DNA of 37,451 nucleotides, taken from NCBI GenBank assembly GCA_030765405.1, contig JAVCCP010000022.1, positions 1-37,451 on the forward strand. The letters run 5' to 3'. The translations under genes and the position numbers were made by a program. Of the stretch, positions 7,546 through 16,508 are shown one piece after another. The first letter of the stretch is position 1, and the number at the start of each line of letters is the position of its first letter. This DNA is from Candidatus Ancaeobacter aquaticus. Its GTDB lineage: Bacteria > Auribacterota > Ancaeobacteria > Ancaeobacterales > Ancaeobacteraceae. The notes beneath the pieces were generated by a model. The model saw nothing but the letters and a program-made list of their open reading frames with translations, was not told the origin of the DNA and ran no database searches.

Positions 7546-9000
7546 CTATTTGTTTATAGTATAAATTTGAACATATTCTTGAGCGGATTTTTTCCATGAA
7601 AAATCACACTTCATAGCATTTTCAACGACTGTATTCCATTTCGTTTTGTCCTTAAACACCTTCATTGCGTCTTTCAACTTATTGAGAAGACCCTTAGACG
7701 TATATCCATCAAACTTAAATCCATTGCCTTTTGGGCTTGATGGATTAAAATCACATATTGTATCATCTAACCCGCCGGTAGCTCTTACAACGGGTATAGT
7801 TCCATACTTCAAACTGTAAATCTGATTTAACCCACACGGTTCAAAACGCGATGGCATGAGAAAAAAATCACAACCGGCTTCTATCTTATGTGCCAATGCA
7901 TTATTAAACCCTATCTCTATTCCGGCCATCTTAGGATATTTTTTTGCAATACCGGTAAAAAGATCATGATATTTTTGTTCACCTGTTCCAAGCAGAATAA
8001 ATGCATATCCCATCGTGATAATTTCATCTATTGATTCCTCAATCAAGTCAAATCCTTTTTGGTCAGCTAATCGTGATATAACACCGATTACCGGCACTTT
8101 TGAATCAAGTGATAATTTATATTCTGACAGCAAATCCTGCCGACAGACAAATTTATCCGCATATTTATCTAAACTATAATTTTTAGCAATATAACGATCT
8201 TTTTCAGGGCTCCACTCATTATAATCAACACCATTAAGTATCCCATATAAATCTTTTTTACGGTTTTTTAATACACCCTCAAGACCACACCCATATTCAG
8301 GTGTCTGAATTTCTTCACAATATTTTTTACTTACCGTTGTTACGATATCAGCCCCAACAATACCTGCTTTCAATAAATTTATTTTACCATAATATTCTAT
8401 TTCTTTTGAGGTAAAGGCATCCCAAGGAAGATTTGTTAAATGCATATCAAGATGCCAAAACAAACCCTGATACGCAAGATTATGTATGGTAAATATTGTT
8501 CTTACACCTTTATAAAATAAATTATCTTTCTCCAGATACTTTAAAAGTATAGGAACAAGTCCTGTCTGCCAATCATTTAAATGCATAATATCAGGTTTAA
8601 ATTCGACTTTTTGTGCGAGTTCAATAATCGCTTTTGAAAAGAAGATGAATCGTTCAGCATTGTCTGCATAATCACCCTCTTTCGTTCTATATAATTCGTC
8701 CCTATCATAATATGAATCGTTCCCCACAAGATATACTGTTACATTTTTTCCAATTTTCGTTGTATATATGTCGGCATATATATCTTTATCGGATATTTTA
8801 ACACTGATTGTTTTTCCGGTATTTTCTATCTTATATGAACCATTTTTTATCATTTTATAGTATGGCAGCACTACACATACATCATGTCCTAGTTTTTCCA
8901 ATTCCAATGGTAATGCACCCGCGACATCAGCAAGGCCTCCTGTTTTTGCAAAAGGCGCAACCTCACTTGCAGCAAATAATATGTTTAACTTTTTAGACAT
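7546..9000 (-). CDS. glgA: Glycogen synthase (GT5, ADP-glucose type)
   Basis: 484 residues, normal for bacterial GlgA (about 480). Adds glucose from ADP-glucose to the end of a glycogen chain in the cytoplasm. The glucan/nucleotide motif KTGGLADV is at residues 19-26. The C-terminal domain carries the retaining-GT motif SRFEPCGLNQIYSLKYGT and the ATGGL loop, both intact. AAGGGG lies 8-9 nt before the ATG. It is the first gene of the glgA-galT-GH57 group and lies 31 nt after the interrupted PLD gene, so it may be transcribed from further upstream. No clear promoter is seen in the short gap. Confidence 0.95.
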   Translation of the reverse strand: MSKKLNILFAASEVAPFAKTGGLADVAGALPLELEKLGHDVCVVLPYYKMIKNGSYKIENTGKTISVKISDKDIYADIYTTKIGKNVTVYLVGNDSYYDRDELYRTKEGDYADNAERFIFFSKAIIELAQKVEFKPDIMHLNDWQTGLVPILLKYLEKDNLFYKGVRTIFTIHNLAYQGLFWHLDMHLTNLPWDAFTSKEIEYYGKINLLKAGIVGADIVTTVSKKYCEEIQTPEYGCGLEGVLKNRKKDLYGILNGVDYNEWSPEKDRYIAKNYSLDKYADKFVCRQDLLSEYKLSLDSKVPVIGVISRLADQKGFDLIEESIDEIITMGYAFILLGTGEQKYHDLFTGIAKKYPKMAGIEIGFNNALAHKIEAGCDFFLMPSRFEPCGLNQIYSLKYGTIPVVRATGGLDDTICDFNPSSPKGNGFKFDGYTSKGLLNKLKDAMKVFKDKTKWNTVVENAMKCDFSWKKSAQEYVQIYTINK

Positions 9001-9031
9001 ACAAGCCCCTTTCTCATATCTGCTATTATCT

Positions 9032-9861
9032 TCACTCCTGATTATCTCTAATCATATCAAAATATTCTTCATAATGCTCAGCAACTTCACTTGAACTAAT
9101 TATCACTGAAGACTCATTATTTTTCATTAGTGCTGAATAGCTCCAGTTTGTACTACCTATTACCGTTATATAGTTATCAATAATTATCAGTTTGCTATGT
9201 GTCGTAATATTAAGCGGGTCATTGTACACTAAAACCCCCGCTTTCTCAAGCATCCTTTTAACTTCGTTATTCTTTTTATTTAGCCCATTATTACGCGAGT
9301 CGCTACTTCTCTCTAATCGGGGGGTGCAAAGCAATAATATGAACAACTTGGCTGAAGCGATTTTGGAGCGAAACAAGGCACGAAGAGCTTGCGTATCCTC
9401 TGCGATACGCAAGCGATAAGCAACACAGTTGCAGCCCAAAAGCGACCAGCCCCTTCGGGGAGGCTCATCTTTGGTCGTCTGCTTCGTTGCTCCTCCTTGG
9501 CATACCGCATAGGGTATGCCGCGTCGTCACGCCTTACATTCGATTCAAAGATGAGCCTCCAAGTTTGTCATATTATTGCTTCGCACCCCCTTACCTCTAC
9601 GTCGACATTCCGGGCTCGTGCCTCAATCAGATCCTTAATAAGCATATTTGTCTGACTCATAAACCTACCATGATAATATCGCGCCGAAAACATTATCACT
9701 TTAATGGATTTTTTTGCTTGCGAGAACAAAGTGTGCAGGTTTGTAAAATACGTACGGTTATCTATCGGATCTACCGAATCGACAGATAATGAAAATACAT
9801 TATTAGCTGCTAACAGTATAATAATACAGTAGATACTTATTCTTCCGCAATATCTCAGCAT
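9032..9861 (-). pseudogene. Phospholipase D-family (Nuc-like) nuclease gene split by a repeat element
   Basis: Two gene halves in different frames flank a 272-bp insertion (9319-9590). The first half (9861-9592) encodes a signal peptide (residues 1-24) and the start of a PLD fold, ending NVDVEV. The second half (9316-9032) holds the single HKD motif, HSKLIIIDNYITVIGSTN, with the exact HxKx4Dx6GSxN pattern. Removing 9319-9590 joins the halves in frame through one Arg codon and gives a 185-residue exported protein, the size of single-domain Nuc-like endonucleases. The insertion now stops translation 7 codons past the junction, so the gene is inactive unless the element is removed. Neighbours: 23 nt after the sugar-binding lipoprotein, 31 nt before glgA. 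Confidence 0.85.
9319..9590. mobile_element. MITE-like repeat element, copy 1 (272 bp)
   Basis: Bounded by imperfect terminal inverted repeats of about 32 bp (9320-9351 and 9559-9590; both begin GGGGGTGC and share AAGCAATAATATGA). The interior has strong hairpins: GCGTATC/GATACGC (9392-9413 area), CCCC-TTC-GGGG, and GGCATACC/GGTATGCC; it also has a 15-bp inverted repeat GGAGGCTCATCTTTG/CAAAGATGAGCCTCC. It is roughly 80 percent identical by eye to copy 2 (16887-17159), which is inverted relative to it. No transposase is encoded, and no target-site duplication is evident. It breaks the PLD gene. Confidence 0.85.
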
Positions 9862-9884
9862 GGCACTCTACACAGTTATGTACA

Positions 9885-11183
9885 CTATCTCTTTTTCAAT
9901 ATTTTATTAATCTTCGGTATAATTTTTTTCATTGCTTCTTTGGGTGTCTCTTTACCGCTAAAGACCAGATCCAACTCGGGATTTATATAAAGATCAGTTG
10001 CCATTCTCCAATTTGGATTAAACGGATTATATGTCACATACTGTACAGCCTCATTAAGCATCTTTTTGTTTTTAGGCAATTTTGGACTGAGGGCCCAATG
10101 TGGCCCTTCCGCTATTTTCATGTTTGCCGGTTGCGCTAAACCTGCATCAGCAAAACGGATCTGTCCATAACTACCGCTCAATGCTTTGACTACTTCCCAC
10201 GCAGCAGCAGGGTTTTTGCATGTTTTTAAGATAGAATACCCTGATCCTCCGGTGCCAAAACCTCTTATTCCCGTTGGCCCCATTGGAAACATAGCAACAT
10301 CCCAATCAAATGTTGTTATTTTACGCAGCATAGGCACTTCCCATATCCCTGATGCAAACATAGCAATCTTCCCGGCCATGAACATCTGAACAACTTGCGT
10401 CCCAAGATTTGCCAATGCTGTTTGTGATGGGGATACCTTATATTTATTTATTAACTCCACATTAAAACGCAAACCCGCAAGCGATTTTGGATCATCTAAC
10501 GTACATTTAGTTGGATTATCTATGTTATCGACTAAACTCCCTCCGTTAGAATAAATAAAATTTTGCCAGGCCCACGTATAGAAGCCGTACTGCACTGTCC
10601 TCCCATTTTCTACTTTAGTGAGTTTCTTTGCTTTATGAAGAAGGTCATACCAATTCCAGTCATCATTAGGATACTCTACCTTTTCAAGATCAAACAAATC
10701 CTTATTATAAAAAACACAAGCAAAAGGAGCGGTATCGCGTGGAATACAATATATTTTTCCTTTTTTAGTAAAGCGTGCAACAACTTCTGGGAAGAAACCA
10801 TCTATGTCAAAATCTTTGTCGTTATCAATAAATGGCGTAAGGTCCATAAAAGCATTTTTGTCATAGAAATTAGCAAACATATCCACTTCTGTAAAAATAA
10901 CATCTGGAGGCGTCCCCCCAGCGATACGCGTAAGAATCTTACTGATGTAGTCTGAGTAATTCGTATGTTGAATTTTTACGAATATAGTTGGATGGTCTTT
11001 CTGCCAGTTATCAATAGCATCTTGAATTATTTTTAACTCATCCGGTGTCCCCCAGCACCCAACACGTATAACCTTAACATTTTTTGCATGTGGAGATTTT
11101 GAAGTGCATCCATTAATGCATATAATGGATACAAATATAAGGATGAGTACAGATAGAAAAATCTTTGTGCGGCTATATATCAT
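9885..11183 (-). CDS. Sugar ABC-transporter substrate-binding lipoprotein (MalE/UgpB type)
   Basis: 432 residues. Signal peptide with lipobox ICINGC (Cys26), then a two-lobe periplasmic binding fold of the extracellular solute-binding family 1 (VGCWGTPDELKIIQDAIDNW; GGTPPDVIFTE; AMFASGIWEVP; GFGTGGSGYSI; NPAAAWEVVKAL). Family members bind oligosaccharides or glycerol-phosphate diesters and hand them to MalFG-type permeases. No permease or ATPase is adjacent, so the partner must be elsewhere. AAGGAG precedes the ATG. It follows dnaE by 86 nt and precedes the broken PLD gene by 23 nt. The nearby glycogen genes make a maltodextrin substrate plausible but unproven. Confidence 0.9.
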   Translation of the reverse strand: MIYSRTKIFLSVLILIFVSIICINGCTSKSPHAKNVKVIRVGCWGTPDELKIIQDAIDNWQKDHPTIFVKIQHTNYSDYISKILTRIAGGTPPDVIFTEVDMFANFYDKNAFMDLTPFIDNDKDFDIDGFFPEVVARFTKKGKIYCIPRDTAPFACVFYNKDLFDLEKVEYPNDDWNWYDLLHKAKKLTKVENGRTVQYGFYTWAWQNFIYSNGGSLVDNIDNPTKCTLDDPKSLAGLRFNVELINKYKVSPSQTALANLGTQVVQMFMAGKIAMFASGIWEVPMLRKITTFDWDVAMFPMGPTGIRGFGTGGSGYSILKTCKNPAAAWEVVKALSGSYGQIRFADAGLAQPANMKIAEGPHWALSPKLPKNKKMLNEAVQYVTYNPFNPNWRMATDLYINPELDLVFSGKETPKEAMKKIIPKINKILKKR

Positions 11184-11239
11184 TTTTAACTCCTTTTCAT
11201 GCTATTGGTTAGCAGGATTTTATTGCACGTGGTAAACAC

Positions 11240-11265
11240 AAAAACGCATAGCTGTTTTCCACAGC
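11240..11265 (-). terminator. Possible weak terminator after dnaE
   Basis: Minus strand hairpin GCTGT-GGAAA-ACAGC (11251-11265) followed after 6 nt by TTTTTGTGTTT. The stem is 5 bp and the T run is offset, so read-through into the next gene is likely. Confidence 0.35.
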
Positions 11266-11269
11266 AGTA

Positions 11270-14200
11270 TTATGCTCTTATTTCCAGGTTATCCCTCCCA
11301 AAAAGTGTTTCCATTTTTCTTAATAGCAGCTCTGATGGAGTAACTTTGAAACGTTCGTTTGCGGATACAATTACGTCCTCACCGCTTGATAATGAAAGAG
11401 AAATGTATATAGGACATTTTCCGGGATTATTTTGGCACAAATCTTTAAATTCCATTATATTTTCTGTTTTATTTGAACTATCGGTAATACGTACTTTTAT
11501 AGCTTTGGTGCATCTTTCTTTCGCTCTTTCTATATGATCAATTTCAGCAGCTAGAATTTTTGGAGTATCATCTTTTACGCTATTTTTCCCGACCACATAT
11601 ACTATGTTATCAACAGTGAGCATTGGGGAGCATTCCTCATAGACTGAAGGAAATACGAGAACTTCTATAGCCCCCTGTGTATCTTCTATAGTAAGTATTG
11701 CCATTTTTTCATTTTTTCTTTTTGTAACGGTATGTCGCACATGAGTAATGATACCACCCACTTTGACCTCTTCCCCGTCACGTATACTCAGGAGTTGTGA
11801 AGAGTTATGTGGAAGATACTGCAGAAGCAAATCTTCATATTTTTTTAATGGATGCCCGGTAATATAAAATCCGAGCAGCTCTTTTTCATATGCGAGTAAT
11901 TCTGAATCTGTCCACTCATCAATCTGAGGAATTGTAAAATGAATGCTTTTTTTCTTTTCTTCATCCTGAAGCATATCAAAAAAAGATGCCTGTCCATTTT
12001 CCCTATCTCTTCGCGTAATACCCGCGACAGATAAAGCATCATCAAGTGAAGCAAATAATTGCGCGCGTTTAGATCCAAAAGAATCAAACGCCCCGCACTT
12101 AATGAGGCTTTCCGTTATTTTTCTATTTACAACACGCGAATCAGTACGTTCAAGAAATTCTATAAACGATACAAAAGGCCCGTTTCCTTTTCGTTCAGTC
12201 AAAATACTGTGTACTGCATTCTCGCCAACGTTTTTAATTGCCGCAAGACCGAAACGCACATCTTTATCACTAACAGTAAACTGAGCAAAACTTGAATTAA
12301 TATCAGGTGGCAATATTTTTATTTGCATATGATCACACTCATTAATATATATGGTAATCTTTTCTGTATTACCCTTTTCACTGGTGAGAAGCGCTGCCAT
12401 ATATTCTTGCGGATAATTAGCTTTCAAATAAGCTGTGCGGTATGAAATAAGAGCATAAGCGGCACTATGAGATTTATTAAATCCATATCCCGCAAAATAT
12501 GCCATTGTATCGAATATTTTTTCGCCTACATGTTTTTGGATTTTATTTCTCTGAGCACCTTTAATAAAGTATTCCCTTTGCTCAGCCATTGCTTCAGGTT
12601 TTTTCTTTCCCATAATTCTACGGAGGATATCACCTTCCGCCATTGAATACCCTGCAATAACATTAGCTACACTCATCACTTGTTCTTGATACAACATAAT
12701 ACCATACGTATCATTCAAAATATTTTCCAAAAGCGGATGATCATATTGTATTTTGGTTCTTCCATGTTTACGACTAATAAAATCGTCTAGCATATTCATC
12801 GGACCTGGTCTAAAAAGAGCTATAAGGGCAATAATGTGATCAAATTTAGAAAGGCCTATCCTTTTTGAGACATCCCTCATCCCGCTACTTTCAAGCTGGA
12901 ACACCCCGATTGTTTGTGCTTGATTGAGCAAGTCGAATGTTTTTTTATCGTCCAGAGATATATGTCTAATATCTATTTTGATATCTCTCGTCCGTTCAAT
13001 AATTTTAATTGCCTCACTGATAACGGTAAGAGTTTTGAGCCCCAAAAAATCCATCTTTAAGAGACCAATTTTTTCAAGATCACCCATTTGATATTGTGTT
13101 GTAATTTCACCATTCGAACCGCGTGTAAGGGGCACATTTTCTGTAAGTGGCTGTTCAGAAATAACAACGCCAGCCGCGTGCGTAGACACATTTCTTACAA
13201 GACCTTCTAAAGTAAGTGCATATTCGTACAGTTTTCTAAATCGAGTGTCTTTTTGAGCTATTTCTTTAAAAGAGGGATCAATATCAAAAACTTTTGATAG
13301 CGTAACACTTTTTTCTCCTGGTATCACAGTAGGTATCATCTTTGCTACTCTATCAACTTCTCCGTATTCAATACCGAGGACTCTACCCACATCCCGCACA
13401 ACAGCTTTTGCCCCCATTGTGCCGAAGGTAATAATCTGCCCAACATTGTTCGCTCCATATTTTTTAGAGACATACTCAATAACTTCACATCTACGATCAT
13501 AGCAAAAATCTATGTCTATATCAGGAAGAGAGACTCTGTCAGGATTCAAGAATCGTTCAAAAAGGAGCGCGTAGCGAATAGGATCAATATCAGTAATTCC
13601 TAATGCATACGCCACTATGCTTCCCGCTGCGGATCCTCTTCCAGGACCCACAGGAATACCCTTTTCCCGCGCAAAATGTACGAGATCCCAAACAATAAGA
13701 AAATATGACTCATAATGCATCTTTTCAATTACTGACAACTCATGATCTAATCGTTCATTTATTTCAGTGTTACGCTGCTCATATCTATTTTTAATACCTT
13801 CATCACACAATGCTCTTAAATATTTTCGTTGGGTTTCACCTTTGGAAACGGGATAATGCGGCAAATACTTATTATCAAATGAGAATTCAAGATGACATCT
13901 ATCAGCAATTACCGTTGTATTGTGTAGCGCTTCAGGGACATCCTTAAAAATAGCCGCCATTTCCTTTGGTGACTTAAAGTAAAATTGATCATTAAATAAT
14001 TTTAGACGTTTTTCTTCTGCGATAGTCGTTCCTGTTTGAATGCATAATAGCGCATCATGAGCAAAAGCATCTTCTTTATTAACGTAATGGCAGTCATTTG
14101 CAGCTACAACACCCACGCCAAATTCCTTTGCTAAAGATATCAAATGAGGCATAACTTTTTTCTGCTCAGGAATACCATGGTCGTGGAGTTCAATATAATA

Positions 14201-14719
14201 ATTATCTTTTCCAAAAACATTCTTATAAAAATCAATGGCATCTTTTGCCTTTTTATAATCTTCATGCATGAGCGAATATGCAACTTCACCTTTAAGGCAC
14301 CCGCTCATACAGATAAGTCCACGTGAATACTTGGCAATAACCTCTTTATCGACCCGCGGTTTGTAATAAAATCCTTCTAGATGGGCAATTGAAGATAATT
14401 TAAGTAGATTTTTATAGCCTTCTAAGTCTTTAGCTAGCAGTACAAGGTGGTGAGATGCGTCTCTGATTCCGCTTGGTTTTTTGTCATGCCTGCTTCGCGG
14501 AGCAACATACATTTCAGAGCCAATAATTGGCTTTATTCCCGTATTCTTGGCTTCGAGGTAAAATTGTATCGCCCCATGCATATTCCCGTGATCAGTAATT
14601 GAAACAGCGCCCATACCATATTTTTGAGCTTGCTTGCATAAGTCTTTTACCCTACAGGCACCATCAAGCACACTATACTCGGTATGAACATGTAAATGGA
14701 CGAAATTTGGACTGCTCAT
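11270..14719 (-). CDS. dnaE: DNA polymerase III alpha subunit
   Basis: 1149 residues, close to the usual 1160 for DnaE. It is the catalytic subunit of the chromosomal replicase. The N-terminal PHP domain begins with HLHVHTEYSVLDGA (residues 8-21) and keeps its metal-binding His/Asp pattern (SITDHGNMHGA). The C-family polymerase palm shows GPGRGSAAGS and the catalytic pair in LPDIDIDFCYDRR (about residue 395-410), then LLKMDFLGLKTL for the third acidic residue. The tandem HhH region and the OB fold (about residues 990-1070, VGGIITHVRHTVTKRKN) complete the DnaE1 order. It starts at an ATG without a strong ribosome site; a promoter is proposed at 14822-14851. Confidence 0.97.
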   Translation of the reverse strand: MSSPNFVHLHVHTEYSVLDGACRVKDLCKQAQKYGMGAVSITDHGNMHGAIQFYLEAKNTGIKPIIGSEMYVAPRSRHDKKPSGIRDASHHLVLLAKDLEGYKNLLKLSSIAHLEGFYYKPRVDKEVIAKYSRGLICMSGCLKGEVAYSLMHEDYKKAKDAIDFYKNVFGKDNYYIELHDHGIPEQKKVMPHLISLAKEFGVGVVAANDCHYVNKEDAFAHDALLCIQTGTTIAEEKRLKLFNDQFYFKSPKEMAAIFKDVPEALHNTTVIADRCHLEFSFDNKYLPHYPVSKGETQRKYLRALCDEGIKNRYEQRNTEINERLDHELSVIEKMHYESYFLIVWDLVHFAREKGIPVGPGRGSAAGSIVAYALGITDIDPIRYALLFERFLNPDRVSLPDIDIDFCYDRRCEVIEYVSKKYGANNVGQIITFGTMGAKAVVRDVGRVLGIEYGEVDRVAKMIPTVIPGEKSVTLSKVFDIDPSFKEIAQKDTRFRKLYEYALTLEGLVRNVSTHAAGVVISEQPLTENVPLTRGSNGEITTQYQMGDLEKIGLLKMDFLGLKTLTVISEAIKIIERTRDIKIDIRHISLDDKKTFDLLNQAQTIGVFQLESSGMRDVSKRIGLSKFDHIIALIALFRPGPMNMLDDFISRKHGRTKIQYDHPLLENILNDTYGIMLYQEQVMSVANVIAGYSMAEGDILRRIMGKKKPEAMAEQREYFIKGAQRNKIQKHVGEKIFDTMAYFAGYGFNKSHSAAYALISYRTAYLKANYPQEYMAALLTSEKGNTEKITIYINECDHMQIKILPPDINSSFAQFTVSDKDVRFGLAAIKNVGENAVHSILTERKGNGPFVSFIEFLERTDSRVVNRKITESLIKCGAFDSFGSKRAQLFASLDDALSVAGITRRDRENGQASFFDMLQDEEKKKSIHFTIPQIDEWTDSELLAYEKELLGFYITGHPLKKYEDLLLQYLPHNSSQLLSIRDGEEVKVGGIITHVRHTVTKRKNEKMAILTIEDTQGAIEVLVFPSVYEECSPMLTVDNIVYVVGKNSVKDDTPKILAAEIDHIERAKERCTKAIKVRITDSSNKTENIMEFKDLCQNNPGKCPIYISLSLSSGEDVIVSANERFKVTPSELLLRKMETLFGRDNLEIRA

Positions 14720-14821
14720 TTGCTTATATTAACTTCTATGGGAGAATTACTTTAATTTTGTTATTGTACTCATATTATTTTTACCTACTCTACGGTAATT
14801 GTCAATACATTGTCATATTAT

Positions 14822-14851
14822 ATTATAGCACCTAGTACTTTAAAATTCCAA
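14822..14851 (-). promoter_or_regulatory. Likely promoter of dnaE
   Basis: Minus strand: perfect -10 TATAAT (14822-14827), 18-bp spacer and -35 TTGGAA (14846-14851). It would give a leader of about 95 nt. A TTGACA also occurs downstream of it but lacks a matching -10. Confidence 0.5.
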
Positions 14852-14877
14852 TGATCCCCGAGAGGACTATACCCAGA

Positions 14878-14897
14878 GAAATTTATTAATAAATTTC
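14878..14897. repeat. Perfect 20-bp palindrome upstream of dnaE
   Basis: GAAATTTATTAATAAATTTC is its own reverse complement. It lies about 27 bp upstream of the proposed dnaE -35 box, in the gap between the xerD terminator and the dnaE promoter. It could be an operator; it lacks a T run and the loop needed for a good terminator. Confidence 0.55.
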
Positions 14898-14960
14898 ATG
14901 GGCGTGAGATGAGCATTACCCCTAACAATCTATCACACAGTGCATTACGAATACTTGCAA

Positions 14961-14992
14961 AACAAAAAGAAAGCGAAGCCTTTAGGCGCGCG
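14961..14992 (-). terminator. Terminator that contains the xerD stop codon
   Basis: Minus strand: GCG-C-GCC-TAAA-GGC-TT-CGC followed by TTTCTTTTTGTTTT. The TAA stop of xerD (14982-14984) sits in the 4-nt loop. This closes the acyP-to-xerD gene run. Confidence 0.7.
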
Positions 14993-15869
14993 GATGAAAC
15001 TCACGATGAATACTTTTGAGACGATTTTTATCAACATGTGTATAGATTTGCGTAGTAGATATATCAGCATGGCCCAACATTTCCTGAACCATTCGCAGTT
15101 CTGCCCCATTGGACAAAAGATGTGTTGCAAAAGAGTGCCGCAATGTATGAGGAGTCACATTTTTTGTAATACCCACAGAACATGTATAACCTTTTACCAT
15201 ATTCCATATTGACTGGCGAGAAAACCCCTTACCAAGACGAGTAAGAAAAAGCTCTGTTGTAATGAGTTCTTTTCTCATTTGAGGTCTTACCTTATTAAGG
15301 TATTCAATTACATATTTTATCGCCTTAGACCCAACGGGAACGATTCTTTCTTTAGATCCTTTGCCAAGACATTTTAAAAACCCTACATCAAGATTTACAT
15401 CTGTAACTTTTAAATGAACAACTTCTGAAACACGCATTCCCGTTGCATACATTAGCTCCAATATTGCTTTATCACGTATTCCTTTAGGTTTCTTTGTATT
15501 AGGCCCGTTGAGTATTTTTAATACTTCTTCTTCAGATAATGTATCCGGCAATGTTTTCCACATTTTAGGAGAATCTAATGTGCCGGTAATATCCGTAGCG
15601 ATCAACCGCTCTCTCATCATGAAGCGAAAAATAAGCTTAATTGAAACAATATTCCTTGCTATTGAAGGGGTACTGAGACCATTTTGCTTGAGATCCATTA
15701 TGAAATCGACAATATCGTTACGATGAACATTATTAAAAGAATCTATTTTATGTGATTCGAGATATAAGATAAACTTATTAATATCATGCCGGTAACTCGC
15801 AATTGTATTCTTTGAGAGTCCCTTTTCAGAAGATAAATATATGAGAAACTCATCTAATATTATTCTCAC
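14982..15869 (-). CDS. xerD: Site-specific tyrosine recombinase (XerC/XerD type)
   Basis: 295 residues, standard Xer length. The N-terminal SAM-like core-binding domain (1-100; LSKNTIASYRHDINKF) is followed by the catalytic domain. All six catalytic positions are visible: R146 (ATGMRVSEV), K170 (GKGSKER), H241 and R244 (HTLRHSFATH), H267 (LGHADISTTQ) and Tyr276 (QIYTHV). In Xer systems two related recombinases resolve chromosome dimers at dif near the terminus. XerD rather than XerC is favoured by length and the first-domain motif, but the two cannot be separated with certainty here. It is the last gene of the long run and lies 6 nt after the MBL gene. A dif site was not found in this window. 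Confidence 0.9.
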   Translation of the reverse strand: MRIILDEFLIYLSSEKGLSKNTIASYRHDINKFILYLESHKIDSFNNVHRNDIVDFIMDLKQNGLSTPSIARNIVSIKLIFRFMMRERLIATDITGTLDSPKMWKTLPDTLSEEEVLKILNGPNTKKPKGIRDKAILELMYATGMRVSEVVHLKVTDVNLDVGFLKCLGKGSKERIVPVGSKAIKYVIEYLNKVRPQMRKELITTELFLTRLGKGFSRQSIWNMVKGYTCSVGITKNVTPHTLRHSFATHLLSNGAELRMVQEMLGHADISTTQIYTHVDKNRLKSIHREFHPRA

Positions 15870-15875
15870 AAGTAT

Positions 15876-16508
15876 TCACTCCCCAACATAAGGGTTATGT
15901 TGTTTTTCATGACCAATTGTTGAATGCGAACCATGCCCGGGATAAACAACCGTCTCATCAGGAAGAACAAACAGTTTCTTTTCAATCGAACATTTTAAGT
16001 CTTCAAATGAACCATAAGCCAAATCAGTTCTCCCAACTCCTTCATGAAAAAGAGTATCCCCCGTAAGCACATATCCACCATTTTTATCGTACAAAGAAAC
16101 GCCACCGGGAGTATGCCCCGGAGTATGTATTACCTTTATCTCCATATTGCCAATTTTGATAGCTTCACCATCATACAGCTCCTTATCAGGAGGGATATTT
16201 CCAGGGATAAGAACACCAAGAAGCGGTACATACTTTTTAGGGTGAACAAACATATCAACATCATTAGTATGAATCATCACAGGAATTTCTTTTCCGTATT
16301 TCTTTTTAAAATCAGCTATCCCGCCGATATGATCATAATGTCCATGAGTACAAATAAGATAGTGTACAGTAAGGTCATTACTGACAATATAATCAGAAAC
16401 CATTTTTGATGTACCGCCCAGATCTACTACCGCCGCACATTTAGTATCATCACAGCTCAACACATAACAATTCGCATCAAGAGGTCCCACTTCAAACTTT
16501 TTAATCAT
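15876..16508 (-). CDS. MBL-fold hydrolase (glyoxalase II-like)
   Basis: 210 residues. Metallo-beta-lactamase fold with the dinuclear zinc motif H55-x-H57-x-D59-H60 (THGHYDH), H132 (TPGHTPGG), D151 (LTGDTLF) and a final His in VYPGHGSHS. The GVGRTDL segment after D151 is typical of the YcbL/glyoxalase II group, which hydrolyses thioesters such as lactoylglutathione. The short length, without the C-terminal glutathione-binding helical domain of true GloB, points to the YcbL-like subgroup. Its ATG overlaps the vanZ-like stop by one base (TAATG), and xerD follows after 6 nt. The physiological substrate is unknown. Confidence 0.88.
   Translation of the reverse strand: MIKKFEVGPLDANCYVLSCDDTKCAAVVDLGGTSKMVSDYIVSNDLTVHYLICTHGHYDHIGGIADFKKKYGKEIPVMIHTNDVDMFVHPKKYVPLLGVLIPGNIPPDKELYDGEAIKIGNMEIKVIHTPGHTPGGVSLYDKNGGYVLTGDTLFHEGVGRTDLAYGSFEDLKCSIEKKLFVLPDETVVYPGHGSHSTIGHEKQHNPYVGE

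Noticed and set aside
9313-9655. Open frames inside the 272-bp element as protein-coding genes
   Set aside because: Frames on both strands reflect the GC-rich stem sequence; they lack ribosome sites, and similar peptides appear in copy 2 only because the DNA is repeated.
14822-14897. dif site for XerCD near xerD
   Set aside because: The 20-bp palindrome has no 6-bp central region between two 11-bp arms and does not resemble dif.
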